From Armatimonadetes bacterium DC (lineage in GTDB: Bacteria; Armatimonadota; Fimbriimonadia; Fimbriimonadales; GBS-DC), in NCBI GenBank assembly GCA_001442985.1, contig LDYB01000016.1:62001-126000 (forward strand): a DNA stretch of 64,000 bases, read 5' to 3'. Shown in pieces: positions 34,279-41,311 of this stretch. The translations under genes and the position numbers were made by a program. Below the pieces are notes generated by a model that did not search any database, had not been told where the DNA came from, and was given only the letters and a program-made list of their open reading frames with translations. How positions within the stretch are numbered: the first letter of the stretch is position 1; each line of letters starts with the position of its first letter.

Positions 34279-35529
34279 ATGCGTACGAGGTGGAAGCATC
34301 TGGCTGGGCTTCTATGCGTGTGTGGCACTTTATGGATGGGTGCCTACGGACAGACGCTGATTTGGCTGGGGACGCTCACCCCGACAGGGGGAAGTAGTGC
34401 TGCCTCTGCCGTCTCCAACGATGGGATGATGATCGTGGGCGAAGCCAACGGCTACGCCACGGTCTGGAACCGAGCGACCAATACGGTGATTCAGGTATAC
34501 AACGGCTCGTCAGTACTTGTGGGAGTCTCTGCGGACGGAACCCGCGCCGTGGGTTTAAAGAACCCCGTCGACTACGTCTACCAACGCGCTTTTATGTGGC
34601 AGTCGCCCAACAACTTCGAGTGGTTGCCGCCAGCACCCGATAGATTCTGTTGGCCGGCGGACATCACCCCCTCAGGCTCCCACGCGGTAGGGAAGGCTCG
34701 TGCGTCTTCTGGCAACAATCTTCCCGCGCTCTGGGATTTGAACGCGCGACAGGTTCGTACCTACGCTGTGCCTGGAGATATGTATCATGGGGAAGCGTAC
34801 GGGATTTCGGATGACGCCCGTACAGTGGTCGCCTTCGGACACGGCAGTGGCTGGGGCTACAAAGGGGTTGTGTTCCGCTTGAACAGCGATGGCACCGTGG
34901 CTGCTTGGGCGTTCCTGAACCCCGTATTGGGGCACTACGGTTGCGTACCCCGCAAGGTCTCTGGCAACGGCGCAATCGCTGTCGGGAACACGGGCAACTT
35001 CTGGGGCGGTGGCTACTATCCTGTGATGTGGCGCGAGGCGAACAACTGGCAGCCAGAACAACTCGCACATTTGGGCGGTAATGCAGGAGAGGCTTTCGAT
35101 ATCCGCGGCGATATGATTGTGGGCTTTTCCGCCTTGCCGAACGGTCAGCGACGCGCCGTGCGTTGGCGGGTCTCCAGCGCCACTACTGAAGTAGAAGACC
35201 TGAACCAGACCTACGCGGCGTTGCTGAGTGATGGCTCGCGCCTTTCGCGAGCGAATGGCATCTCGGCAAACGGGCGTTATATTGTGGGTCAGGGCTACAA
35301 CGCCGCCACGGGGCGCGACGAAGCCTTTTTGCTGGATACCCAAGGTTGCGCCTCGCATAACGGCGATGTGGACGAGAACGGCTGCGTGGATGATGCCGAC
35401 CTGCTTGCCGTGCTGTTTGCCTTTGGGCAGTCGGGCGCGGATCTGGGTCGGGTGGATGTGAACTGCGACCAGGTAGTGGACGACGCGGACTTGCTGCAGG
35501 TGCTGTTTAGCTTCGGTAGTGGGTGTTAG
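34279..35529 (+). CDS. Secreted HAF-like protein with dockerin-like tail (paralogue of 2544-3644)
   Basis: 416 residues: a signal peptide (about 1-24, ending GAYGQ), propeller-like repeats with VGVSADGTRAVG and YGISDDARTVVA motifs, then GRYIVGQGYNAATGRDEAFLLDT, nearly the same as in the 2544 gene. The tail has two EF-hand-like loops (DVDENGCVDDADLLAVLF; DVNCDQVVDDADLLQVLF) and ends FGSGC. RBS GAAGGAGG. The gene is bracketed closely by mini CRISPR arrays 1 and 2 (20 nt before the ATG, 19 nt after the stop), as if it were a module carried between them. Ligand unknown. Confidence 0.78.
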   Translation: MRTRWKHLAGLLCVCGTLWMGAYGQTLIWLGTLTPTGGSSAASAVSNDGMMIVGEANGYATVWNRATNTVIQVYNGSSVLVGVSADGTRAVGLKNPVDYVYQRAFMWQSPNNFEWLPPAPDRFCWPADITPSGSHAVGKARASSGNNLPALWDLNARQVRTYAVPGDMYHGEAYGISDDARTVVAFGHGSGWGYKGVVFRLNSDGTVAAWAFLNPVLGHYGCVPRKVSGNGAIAVGNTGNFWGGGYYPVMWREANNWQPEQLAHLGGNAGEAFDIRGDMIVGFSALPNGQRRAVRWRVSSATTEVEDLNQTYAALLSDGSRLSRANGISANGRYIVGQGYNAATGRDEAFLLDTQGCASHNGDVDENGCVDDADLLAVLFAFGQSGADLGRVDVNCDQVVDDADLLQVLFSFGSGC

Positions 35530-35548
35530 GTGCGGGGTGTTTAGTTTT

Positions 35549-35656
35549 GTCCCGAAGGACCGCCCTTGCGCAAGGGATTGAGACTCAAACTCCAGATGCT
35601 CTATCGTGAACCTCATCATTGTCCCGAAGGACCGCCCTTGCGCAAGGGATTGAGAC
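35549..35656 (+). CRISPR. Mini CRISPR array 2 (2 repeats, 1 spacer of 36 nt)
   Basis: Perfect 36-bp repeats at 35549-35584 and 35621-35656, same orientation as array 1. The spacer at 35585-35620 has no visible match in the window. The right flank is the start of a methyltransferase-like gene that is cut at the repeat. Confidence 0.8.
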
Positions 35657-35742
35657 AGAAAGGTCAACGCGAACTGGTAGCCCTGCGTTTCCAGTTTCGC
35701 CATACGCTGCAGGCAATCGCCTTCCAGAACCTGCGTCTGCAA
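35657..35742 (-). pseudogene. 5' stub of a DNA methyltransferase-like gene, cut at CRISPR repeat
   Basis: On the minus strand a TTG opens MQTQVLEGDCLQRMAKLE followed by TQGYQFALTF, the pattern that precedes the DPPF/DPPY catalytic motif in N6-adenine or N4-cytosine methyltransferases (xLxGDCLxxMxxL...). The coding sequence runs straight into the repeat at 35656 before the catalytic motif. The rest of the gene is not found beyond the array. The assignment rests on about 28 residues, so it is tentative. Confidence 0.45.
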
Positions 35743-35966
35743 TATCGCGATGGAGATTTTTCATGGGAAGATGCCCTCCCAATCGTCGAAACAGCAGCGT
35801 TATTGGGTGGTTGCACCTATCCATTAAGCAGGAATCTCTCCACCCCGTGCGAATCTGAGTGTTAGCAAGGAGGGCGACGATGCCTCAGTGCGTGTGCATT
35901 AGTCATAGGCGCCTGTGCGGAGGCTTGGGAAGGCGCTCCGTTGTGCGTCTGCAGGCGATTTTGCAC

Positions 35967-35977
35967 GGGGGGGGGGG
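35967..35977 (+). repeat. Homopolymer tract G11 before regulator gene
   Basis: Eleven consecutive G bases lie 5 nt before the GTG start of the sigma-like gene. An upstream ATG at 35880 with a good RBS (AAGGAGG) opens a frame that would join the regulator frame if the tract had 10 or 13 G instead of 11. This is either a slippage-prone switch or a sequencing length error. Confidence 0.6.
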
Positions 35978-35982
35978 ACGCT

Positions 35983-36615
35983 GTGAACGACACCCTGCAC
36001 TTCCCCGACGAGCCGCCTCACGATCTACCGCCCGACCTGCAACAGGCAGTACGCCGCGCGCTCGCCGCCACCCACTGCTTGCGCCCACCACCCTGCTACG
36101 CCCCTACCTACTGGCGCGAGGAACGAGAAGCCATCGCAAACTACGCGGTGTGGCGGGCAGCCCAAGCCTACCACACCGAGATAGGGATCTCGCGGGAGGC
36201 GTTTGCCCAGATTTGTGCTTTCCGAGCGATTTATGGCGAGTGGCAGCGTTTATGGGAGCGGGACAAGGCGGTCGTGGCGATGCCTGTAGATGAGGAGACA
36301 GGGGAGGCGGTGGAGTTTGAGGATGAGGAGGCGCTGGAGGCGATCGGGGAACATCTGTTGTGTGGGCAGGTGCGCGAGGCGCTGGAGCGGTTGACGGCAG
36401 AGGAACGGCAGCTTTTGGAGTGGTACTTTGGCGAGGGGTTGAGTGAACGAGAGATAGCGAAGCGGGTGGGATGTTCACAGAAGACGGTACACAAGCGTTT
36501 GCAGTCGGCGTTGCGCCGCTTATGCGAGCGGTTGGGAGTAGCCGTGCCGCCCTATTGGGGAAAAAAGCGTCCAAAGGGTCAGCAAAAGGGTGGAAAAAGG
36601 GGCAAAAAAGGGTGA
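35983..36615 (+). CDS. Sigma-region-4-like transcription regulator (cassette A)
   Basis: About 210 residues. The C-terminal part REALERLTAEERQLLEWYF...LSEREIAKRVGCSQKTVHKRLQSALRRL is a sigma-70 region 4 helix-turn-helix. The middle (AAQAYHTEIGISREAFAQICAFRAIYGEWQRLWERDK) is a helical domain I do not recognise. The Lys/Gly-rich tail ends the protein. GTG 35983 is preceded by the G11 tract, which can act as SD; ATG 35880 is a frameshifted alternative. It is followed by a structured leader and two envelope genes. A frameshifted partial relative stands at 38281, before cassette B. It probably controls the genes beside it. Confidence 0.62.
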   Translation: MNDTLHFPDEPPHDLPPDLQQAVRRALAATHCLRPPPCYAPTYWREEREAIANYAVWRAAQAYHTEIGISREAFAQICAFRAIYGEWQRLWERDKAVVAMPVDEETGEAVEFEDEEALEAIGEHLLCGQVREALERLTAEERQLLEWYFGEGLSEREIAKRVGCSQKTVHKRLQSALRRLCERLGVAVPPYWGKKRPKGQQKGGKRGKKG

Positions 36616-36647
36616 AAAGGGGGTATCAAAACGGCACGGTTCGACTA

Positions 36648-36725
36648 CATGTATTAATAGCAGGCGGAGAGGGCAACCAGCAGCTGCCCCACCTGCAACA
36701 GACCAAACGATGGAGGAGGATGGAA
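36648..36725 (+). promoter_or_regulatory. Conserved leader A (CATGTATTAA box, hairpin, GGAGGA)
   Basis: The leader starts with CATGTATTAA (36648-36657). An imperfect hairpin follows (GCAGG...CCTGC enclosing GGGCA...TGCCC), then ACCAAACGATGG, GGAGGA and ATG. Leader B at 38588 has the same box, a hairpin at the same place, the same ACC/AACGATGG segment and a box-to-ATG distance that differs by one base (72 vs 73). The box could be a promoter -10 for the adjacent sigma-like factor. Confidence 0.6.
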
Positions 36726-37619
36726 ATGGGCAAAACATCTCGTGCGATCTGGATTCTTTGCGTGCTGCTTGGCTGCTTTCAGTGGGTAGCCAGTCAAGAG
36801 GAGATCTTGGATGAACAGGCTAAGCCCATCGAGATTGAGCTATCTGCTTCGCTCCCAGATCAGTGGCTGATTTTGCAACCAAGCGAAATCGTCACCTTTG
36901 TTCCGAATCCTGTCCTGAGTGGAATGTCGGAGTCCTCCACTTGGTATGCGCTAAACGGCGAGGTGCTGAGTGTATCCAGGGAAGGTGTTGTGTATCAAGC
37001 ACCTGATGGACAGGACGAAACCTTTGATGTGTTAATATGGCATAACCCTTCTTCAGGACAATGGGCTACAATAGGAATCACTCTTATATGCGAAGCCGAG
37101 ACGGTGAAGTTGGTCGCCGAGTCACTGGACGGGCAGGCTGTCTACCGGATACCCACGTCTAGCAATGCAGGCGTTCAGCTCTTTGCTCTGCCTGGTCAAG
37201 GTACTGGCTTCGAGATATGCTTGCGTGGGAGACCAGTAAATCCGCCGCCTGGGAGCACCTGTTCCGGACCATTCCGAACAACTCGCAGCAAATTCTTTAC
37301 TCGCTGTGGACCTTGGATGTTCAGGGGCACAATCATCGTTAATGCTGCTATCCAAGCAAAGGTACGCCGTGTATTCGGCATACACTTGGCAATAGGCGCG
37401 GTATTCCATGTATTTCAACGTGAATGCGTAGAAACCAAGTTAACCCTGCAGGATTGCTACGAGTGCCGTAATGGCGTACCAGTGTATGTGGGTACACGCG
37501 TATTTTACCGAACCAAAATGTGGATCGATACAACCCCTCACTGGGCTGTTCTTTTTTTTCCACCCCCAGCACCTATAATCCGCCATGGCTGTGTAAGTAG
37601 TGGCAATTGTCCTTGTTAG
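36726..37619 (+). CDS. Secreted Cys-containing protein with Ig-like segment (cassette A)
   Basis: 297 residues: a signal peptide (TSRAIWILCVLLGCFQWVAS), then an Ig-like beta region (LQPSEIVTFVPNPVLSG through GEVLSVSREGVVYQAPDGQDETFDVLIW). The C-terminal half is Cys-rich, with about ten cysteines including QDCYECRNGVPVY and a final GNCPC, suggesting disulfides outside the cell. ATG 36726 follows GGAGGAGGA at good distance; ATG 36720 is in frame. No family is recognised. Base use is more AT-rich than the housekeeping genes. It lies between the leader and a membrane-anchored protein. Confidence 0.6.
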   Translation: MGKTSRAIWILCVLLGCFQWVASQEEILDEQAKPIEIELSASLPDQWLILQPSEIVTFVPNPVLSGMSESSTWYALNGEVLSVSREGVVYQAPDGQDETFDVLIWHNPSSGQWATIGITLICEAETVKLVAESLDGQAVYRIPTSSNAGVQLFALPGQGTGFEICLRGRPVNPPPGSTCSGPFRTTRSKFFTRCGPWMFRGTIIVNAAIQAKVRRVFGIHLAIGAVFHVFQRECVETKLTLQDCYECRNGVPVYVGTRVFYRTKMWIDTTPHWAVLFFPPPAPIIRHGCVSSGNCPC

Positions 37620-37643
37620 GGTATCATAACCGGGGGTGTACAG

Positions 37644-38264
37644 ATGAGACACAAACGATTACGCATCTCTATCTTGCTTATCGGGCTTCTCGTCGTTGTG
37701 TTGAGCGGGTGGCTCCTCATCCGTACACCCGCTCCCACCGCTACAATCGGTTATTTCGGGGAAAACAGGTTCTTATGTGTCCGTCCCGGACAATTGATAT
37801 GTCTACGCTTCTCAAAACCTCTACCTTCAGGAATTGAGGAGTGGCGTAGATATTTGAAACAAATGGGTGCAGATGATGCAGTCGTTGATTATAATCCTGA
37901 AGCTATAGCGGCAGGTCAGTACTGGGCAGGGCTTGGCACCTCTGACTGGTGGTATGTTTCGGAGAAGGAGATCGTTTATCAGGTCCCAACATGGGCATAC
38001 GGGATATATCCTATTGAATTCCCAAGCCCTAAAAAATTAAAGTCTGGAGAAGGATTTGAATTTATGTTATTTATTATTGGTGATAAGGATTTGGATCGCA
38101 TCGTACAGCGACAGGAACGGTTGCCGCCCAGCGGCAAAATCCCATCTAAAGGGGCTATAGAGGTATACTATAGTGAGCCTTCACTCTGGACACGGTTTCG
38201 ATTCTGGCTTCACCAACACTATCGCCAACACCTGGCCCAAGCAACCGTAGGGGAAACCCAGTGA
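37644..38264 (+). CDS. Membrane-anchored protein of unknown function (cassette A)
   Basis: 206 residues with one N-terminal TM anchor (ISILLIGLLVVVLSGWLLI) and an outside domain: VRPGQLICLRFSKPLPSG, DWWYVSEKEIVYQVPTWAYGIYPIEFPSP and FMLFIIGDKDLDRIV. The C-terminal tail is basic/aromatic. RBS GGGGGTG. It lies 24 nt after the secreted protein and is likely co-expressed; the equivalent position in cassette B holds a truncated lipoprotein. AT-rich codons suggest recent transfer. No function is assigned. Confidence 0.55.
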   Translation: MRHKRLRISILLIGLLVVVLSGWLLIRTPAPTATIGYFGENRFLCVRPGQLICLRFSKPLPSGIEEWRRYLKQMGADDAVVDYNPEAIAAGQYWAGLGTSDWWYVSEKEIVYQVPTWAYGIYPIEFPSPKKLKSGEGFEFMLFIIGDKDLDRIVQRQERLPPSGKIPSKGAIEVYYSEPSLWTRFRFWLHQHYRQHLAQATVGETQ

Positions 38265-38280
38265 ACGCAGTGCCTGCTCA

Positions 38281-38570
38281 GTGGAAGGGGAGACAGGCGA
38301 AGAAGTGGAAATTGAGTTGGGGATGCGGCGGCGCAGCCAGCAGTGTTGGAGGTATGGGAGCGGGTGTTTTGTGCGCAGGTGTGGGAGCGTTTATCGCCTG
38401 ATTTGGACGAGAAGGACTGGGCGATTTTGGCAGGTTTGGCGGAGGGGAGAACCCAGTCGGAGATAGCGCAGGAATTAGGCATCAGTCAGCCAGCGGTGAG
38501 CCAGCGTTTGCAGAAGATAAGGCGTTTGGCGCAGGAGATTTTGGGAGAATTGAGGGACGAATGCTTATAA
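38281..38570 (+). pseudogene. Frameshifted remnant of a sigma-like regulator (cassette B)
   Basis: In one frame VEGETGEEVEIEL corresponds to VDEETGEAVEFED of regulator A. After a frame change near 38320 the product continues VLEVWERVFCAQVWERLSPDLDEKDWAILAGL...SEIAQELGISQPAVSQRLQKIRRLAQEI, a region-4 helix-turn-helix. The N-terminal half is missing. A GTG at 38343 could still allow a 75-residue DNA-binding protein. Given the matching place before leader B, this is read as a decayed relative of the gene at 35983. Confidence 0.55.
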
Positions 38571-38587
38571 TTTTTGCGGCTGGATGG

Positions 38588-38666
38588 CATGTATTAAGTA
38601 GGAGGCGGAAAGGGTGGAAAACCTTCCGCCTGCCAAGAAACCAAAACGATGGGGGGGAGGATGGAG
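38588..38666 (+). promoter_or_regulatory. Conserved leader B (CATGTATTAA box, hairpin, GGGGAGG)
   Basis: CATGTATTAA at 38588-38597, then a hairpin with a perfect 8-bp stem (AGGCGGAA / TTCCGCCT), then ACCAAAACGATGG, GGGGAGG and ATG. It is equivalent to leader A, while the hairpin sequence differs and its pairing is kept. Confidence 0.6.
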
Positions 38667-39362
38667 ATGAGGCGACGGTACAGTGGCTGGCTGAGTGGGC
38701 TGGTTGTGATGGCTTGGGCTTTAGCGTGTTGGAGCGTGTGCTGGGCAGAAGCGGACCCGATGGCGCTCTATCGGCACATTGCCACGCTCAGTGCGAACGG
38801 GATGAGAGTAGGCGTTAGAATGGTAAATTCTAAAAACAGTTCCAATTCTACGGAAAAATACGCGACTCTCACAGGTTGTACCAGTGGAGGTGAATGTACC
38901 AACTACTCAGATTGTACACCTGGTAGATACTGTACATCTGATGGATGTACCAGTGATAAGTGTACAGGTTTTGACAAGTGTACCAGTGACAAGCAGTGTA
39001 CAAAAAACGATCCATGCACTCGTGGATATGCGTGTACCTACGGTCAATGGTGTACAAGTGATGCCTGGTGTACTCGCGGGGACAATTGTACGGCGAGTGA
39101 TAACTGCACTCGAGGAGATGGATGCACAGGTGGCTGGGCTTGCACTGCAGGTGACGGCTGCACCAGAAGTGATATGTGTGCCTCCGGGCGCGGATGCACC
39201 GCAAGCAATGCTTGCACAAAAGGTCGTAATCCTGGAGACCCATCGCGATATTGCACATCTGGCGCTTCATGCACCGCCAGAAGAGGGGGGATTAACTGTC
39301 CGGATATTCCATCATCAACTTTCTGGGTTTATCTAAGAGAGCCAGACAAGGGTGATTCATGA
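38667..39362 (+). CDS. Secreted Cys-Thr hexapeptide-repeat protein (predicted beta-solenoid)
   Basis: 231 residues: a signal peptide (YSGWLSGLVVMAWALACWSVCWA), a short linker, then residues 71-207 made of about 22 units C-T-x-x-x-x (examples CTSDKQ, CTKNDP, CTRGYA, CTYGQW, CTASDN), with a few 5-residue units and one 13-residue insert. The Cys i/i+6 and Thr i+1 spacing equals half of the 12-residue coil of the Tenebrio antifreeze protein, a disulfide-braced beta-solenoid; the fold is inferred. Cys and Thr codons vary (TGT/TGC; ACA/ACC/ACT), so the amino acids are what is kept. ATG 38667 suits the SD spacing. The stop overlaps the next ATG (ATGA). Confidence 0.72.
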   Translation: MRRRYSGWLSGLVVMAWALACWSVCWAEADPMALYRHIATLSANGMRVGVRMVNSKNSSNSTEKYATLTGCTSGGECTNYSDCTPGRYCTSDGCTSDKCTGFDKCTSDKQCTKNDPCTRGYACTYGQWCTSDAWCTRGDNCTASDNCTRGDGCTGGWACTAGDGCTRSDMCASGRGCTASNACTKGRNPGDPSRYCTSGASCTARRGGINCPDIPSSTFWVYLREPDKGDS

Positions 39363-39571
39363 AAATGCGATGGATGACACTGGTGAGGCGCTTCCTCCTA
39401 ATACTGTCATGTTTCACTTTGATACTGTCGTGCTTCCCTCAAGTGGAGACGCGAACAGTTCGCTTCGAGCCGAACTTTTACTCATTTGACGAGATTGCTC
39501 AGCGTCTCTCGACAGAAACTTTTCAGGTGCGCTGTTCCGTCCCGAAGGACCGCCCTTGCGCAAGGGATTGA
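39359..39571 (+). pseudogene. Lipoprotein gene cut by CRISPR repeat (cassette B)
   Basis: The frame starts at an ATG overlapping the stop of the Cys-Thr protein and encodes a lipoprotein-type signal (LVRRFLLILSCFTLILSC) followed by VRFEPNFYSFDEIAQRL. At 39539 it enters the 36-bp CRISPR repeat and ends there at an in-frame TGA, adding [10 protein letters not shown]. The native C-terminus is absent. Its place matches the anchored protein of cassette A. The original length is unknown. Confidence 0.6.
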
Positions 39572-39642
39572 GACGCGTTGGAGATATTTGACATGCGCCT
39601 GTAGCAGTCCCGAAGGACCGCCCTTGCGCAAGGGATTGAGAC
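39539..39642 (+). CRISPR. Mini CRISPR array 3 (2 repeats, 1 spacer of 32 nt)
   Basis: Perfect repeats at 39539-39574 and 39607-39642, same strand as the others. The left flank is the truncated lipoprotein frame. The right flank is non-coding. Confidence 0.8.
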
Positions 39643-39991
39643 TAACTTCGTCCTTACGGGGCATAGCGTCGGCGTCTTACCAAAAAGTATTGATAACACA
39701 GAAAGTGGCTTCAGCCATTTCAAACGCCTTCATTTACGCAGGAACTATTCATCACGCGCAGATGCTGTGTGGGGTACAATCGTGCAGCAATGAAAACGCT
39801 GACACCCCGCAACTGAACAGAGATTAATCTGGGTTAGCGCTGACCGCCTCAGTGGCGAGCCGTGTTTCGGGGGACGTGTGTATGCGCCTGATTGCGCTGG
39901 ATGACGCCAAGCCAGCGCCATGCCTGCCTGCAGGCATTCCCGCAGCTCACTCTTAGGTGAACCCTCTGCTCGTGGTAAAATACCGATTACC
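39643..39991. other. Intergenic stretch without recognisable gene
   Basis: The 349 bp between mini CRISPR 3 and the endonuclease gene show only short, unsupported frames. A GGTAAAAT at 39974-39981 lies 10 nt before the endonuclease ATG and may be its -10 element. Confidence 0.5.
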
Positions 39992-41311
39992 ATGCACGGC
40001 AGAGCGGAACAGGGAGCAAGAAACACTTCTCGCTCACAGAGAAACCCACTGCCCGAATGTCTGCTCGGACAATGCGACTGCGCAGTGGCTTCCGAGTTAC
40101 ACTCGATTTTCGAAGCATCTAAAGCGGTGGATGAAGTAAGACCTGATCTTACGAAGCTGGTTTTGCGATTGTTTGACTGCTTACAATACCTAATGCAAAA
40201 GGGACTGATATTAGATGCTGACGAGCTGGGGATAGCGCTGGGCGCGGTTTTCGACTTCTGTCTTAGCCTCCTCTACGCAGAGCGGTGCACTGCTACTCAG
40301 TGGTTGTATTGTCCCCGTGAACCTGCAGCAAGCTTCTACACTTATGTCAAGAGTTGTCCGCGATGTGGTCGAGTCGAGAACATACCCCCTGTGGCTCACA
40401 AACCTCCCTCAGATACCATAGGCAGATACACAACTCTCTGCCTAACTGCAATTCTCGCAGAGATTTTTCGGAGAACACGGAATGGCTGGAACGCTCGCAT
40501 CATAACTACGGCTCGCGGTGAAGTCGATGTAATTCTATTCAGCCCTCAGAAGGTCGTCCTCTGTGAAGTCAAAGCATCTCCTCTTGTTGCTTTCCCACTA
40601 TACGCTGTCAATGAAGAACCGCTCGATACTGAGGTCGAGGGCGAGGTTCGAATTGTTGATACGCATAGAGCAACGGATATAACGAACTGGAAAAGACGCC
40701 CAATTTCCATCTTCCTGTTTGGCATCGACCGCTCGATTCCACTTCGTGCGAATCGCAAAGGCGACAAGGTCACTTTCATCCCCGCGTTGCTTCGTAGGAA
40801 ACGAGGCGATCTTGCAGAAGATATGCAAGAGGTGATTAATTTGTGGAAGCAGATGCTAAGCGGCTACAGCGACCGTTGGGTGCGCGAGGGGCAGCAACAC
40901 CTGCGATGGTTCACTTTCGGCTGTGGCAGCGGCGTGGATGATTCGAAAAACGCTCCTGGACTCGATCGAACCGATGATATCAAAAAAGGGCTGTACCAGT
41001 CTCTCAAACTTACTGCCAGATACCGTACCGCATGCTCTCGACAGCGCGTCAAGATAGGGCTACTGTCCAACATTCATCCCGCAATCCACTACTCCGAGTA
41101 TCTTCAAGACTTCGAAGACGCTGTATGGACGCACGCAAACTTACTCGAAAATATAGAATCGCTCCCTGAATGGAAGCGAGTTAGGCTATCTGATTTGTCG
41201 CCTTTCTACGATATGCTGTTCACTCTCACCAAATCTTGGTTTCGTGATGAAGAGTTAGAGGCTGCTCTCAGCTTACAGACACTTCATAAGGCTTTGGGAG
41301 GAAAGCGATGA
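39992..41311 (+). CDS. PD-(D/E)xK restriction endonuclease (type II, partner of the next gene)
   Basis: 439 residues. The nuclease core is visible as ARGEVDVILFSPQKVVLCEVKAS: Asp, a hydrophobic strand, then ExK. A CPREP...CPRCG segment upstream may bind zinc. The gene overlaps a DNA methyltransferase gene by 4 nt, the standard layout of a restriction-modification pair, so it is called an endonuclease mainly on motif plus context. The site recognised is unknown. ATG 39992 is chosen for the upstream GGTAAAAT and loss of similarity-poor N-terminal residues; an earlier ATG at 39920 is open. The gene is AT-richer than the flanking core genes. Confidence 0.65.
   Translation: MHGRAEQGARNTSRSQRNPLPECLLGQCDCAVASELHSIFEASKAVDEVRPDLTKLVLRLFDCLQYLMQKGLILDADELGIALGAVFDFCLSLLYAERCTATQWLYCPREPAASFYTYVKSCPRCGRVENIPPVAHKPPSDTIGRYTTLCLTAILAEIFRRTRNGWNARIITTARGEVDVILFSPQKVVLCEVKASPLVAFPLYAVNEEPLDTEVEGEVRIVDTHRATDITNWKRRPISIFLFGIDRSIPLRANRKGDKVTFIPALLRRKRGDLAEDMQEVINLWKQMLSGYSDRWVREGQQHLRWFTFGCGSGVDDSKNAPGLDRTDDIKKGLYQSLKLTARYRTACSRQRVKIGLLSNIHPAIHYSEYLQDFEDAVWTHANLLENIESLPEWKRVRLSDLSPFYDMLFTLTKSWFRDEELEAALSLQTLHKALGGKR

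Noticed and set aside
36104-36574. 156-codon minus-strand frame opposite the sigma-like gene
   Set aside because: Low-complexity Pro/Ala composition typical of antisense in GC-rich genes; the plus frame has a clear helix-turn-helix.
38869-39270. Lanthipeptide-like precursor reading of the Cys/Thr-rich repeat
   Set aside because: The protein has a Sec signal peptide, is over 200 residues and has no modification enzyme nearby.
39992-41311. Cas4-like or CRISPR-associated nuclease
   Set aside because: The PD-(D/E)xK core could suggest Cas4, but there is no four-Cys cluster and the gene overlaps a DNA methyltransferase, so an R-M endonuclease is the better call.
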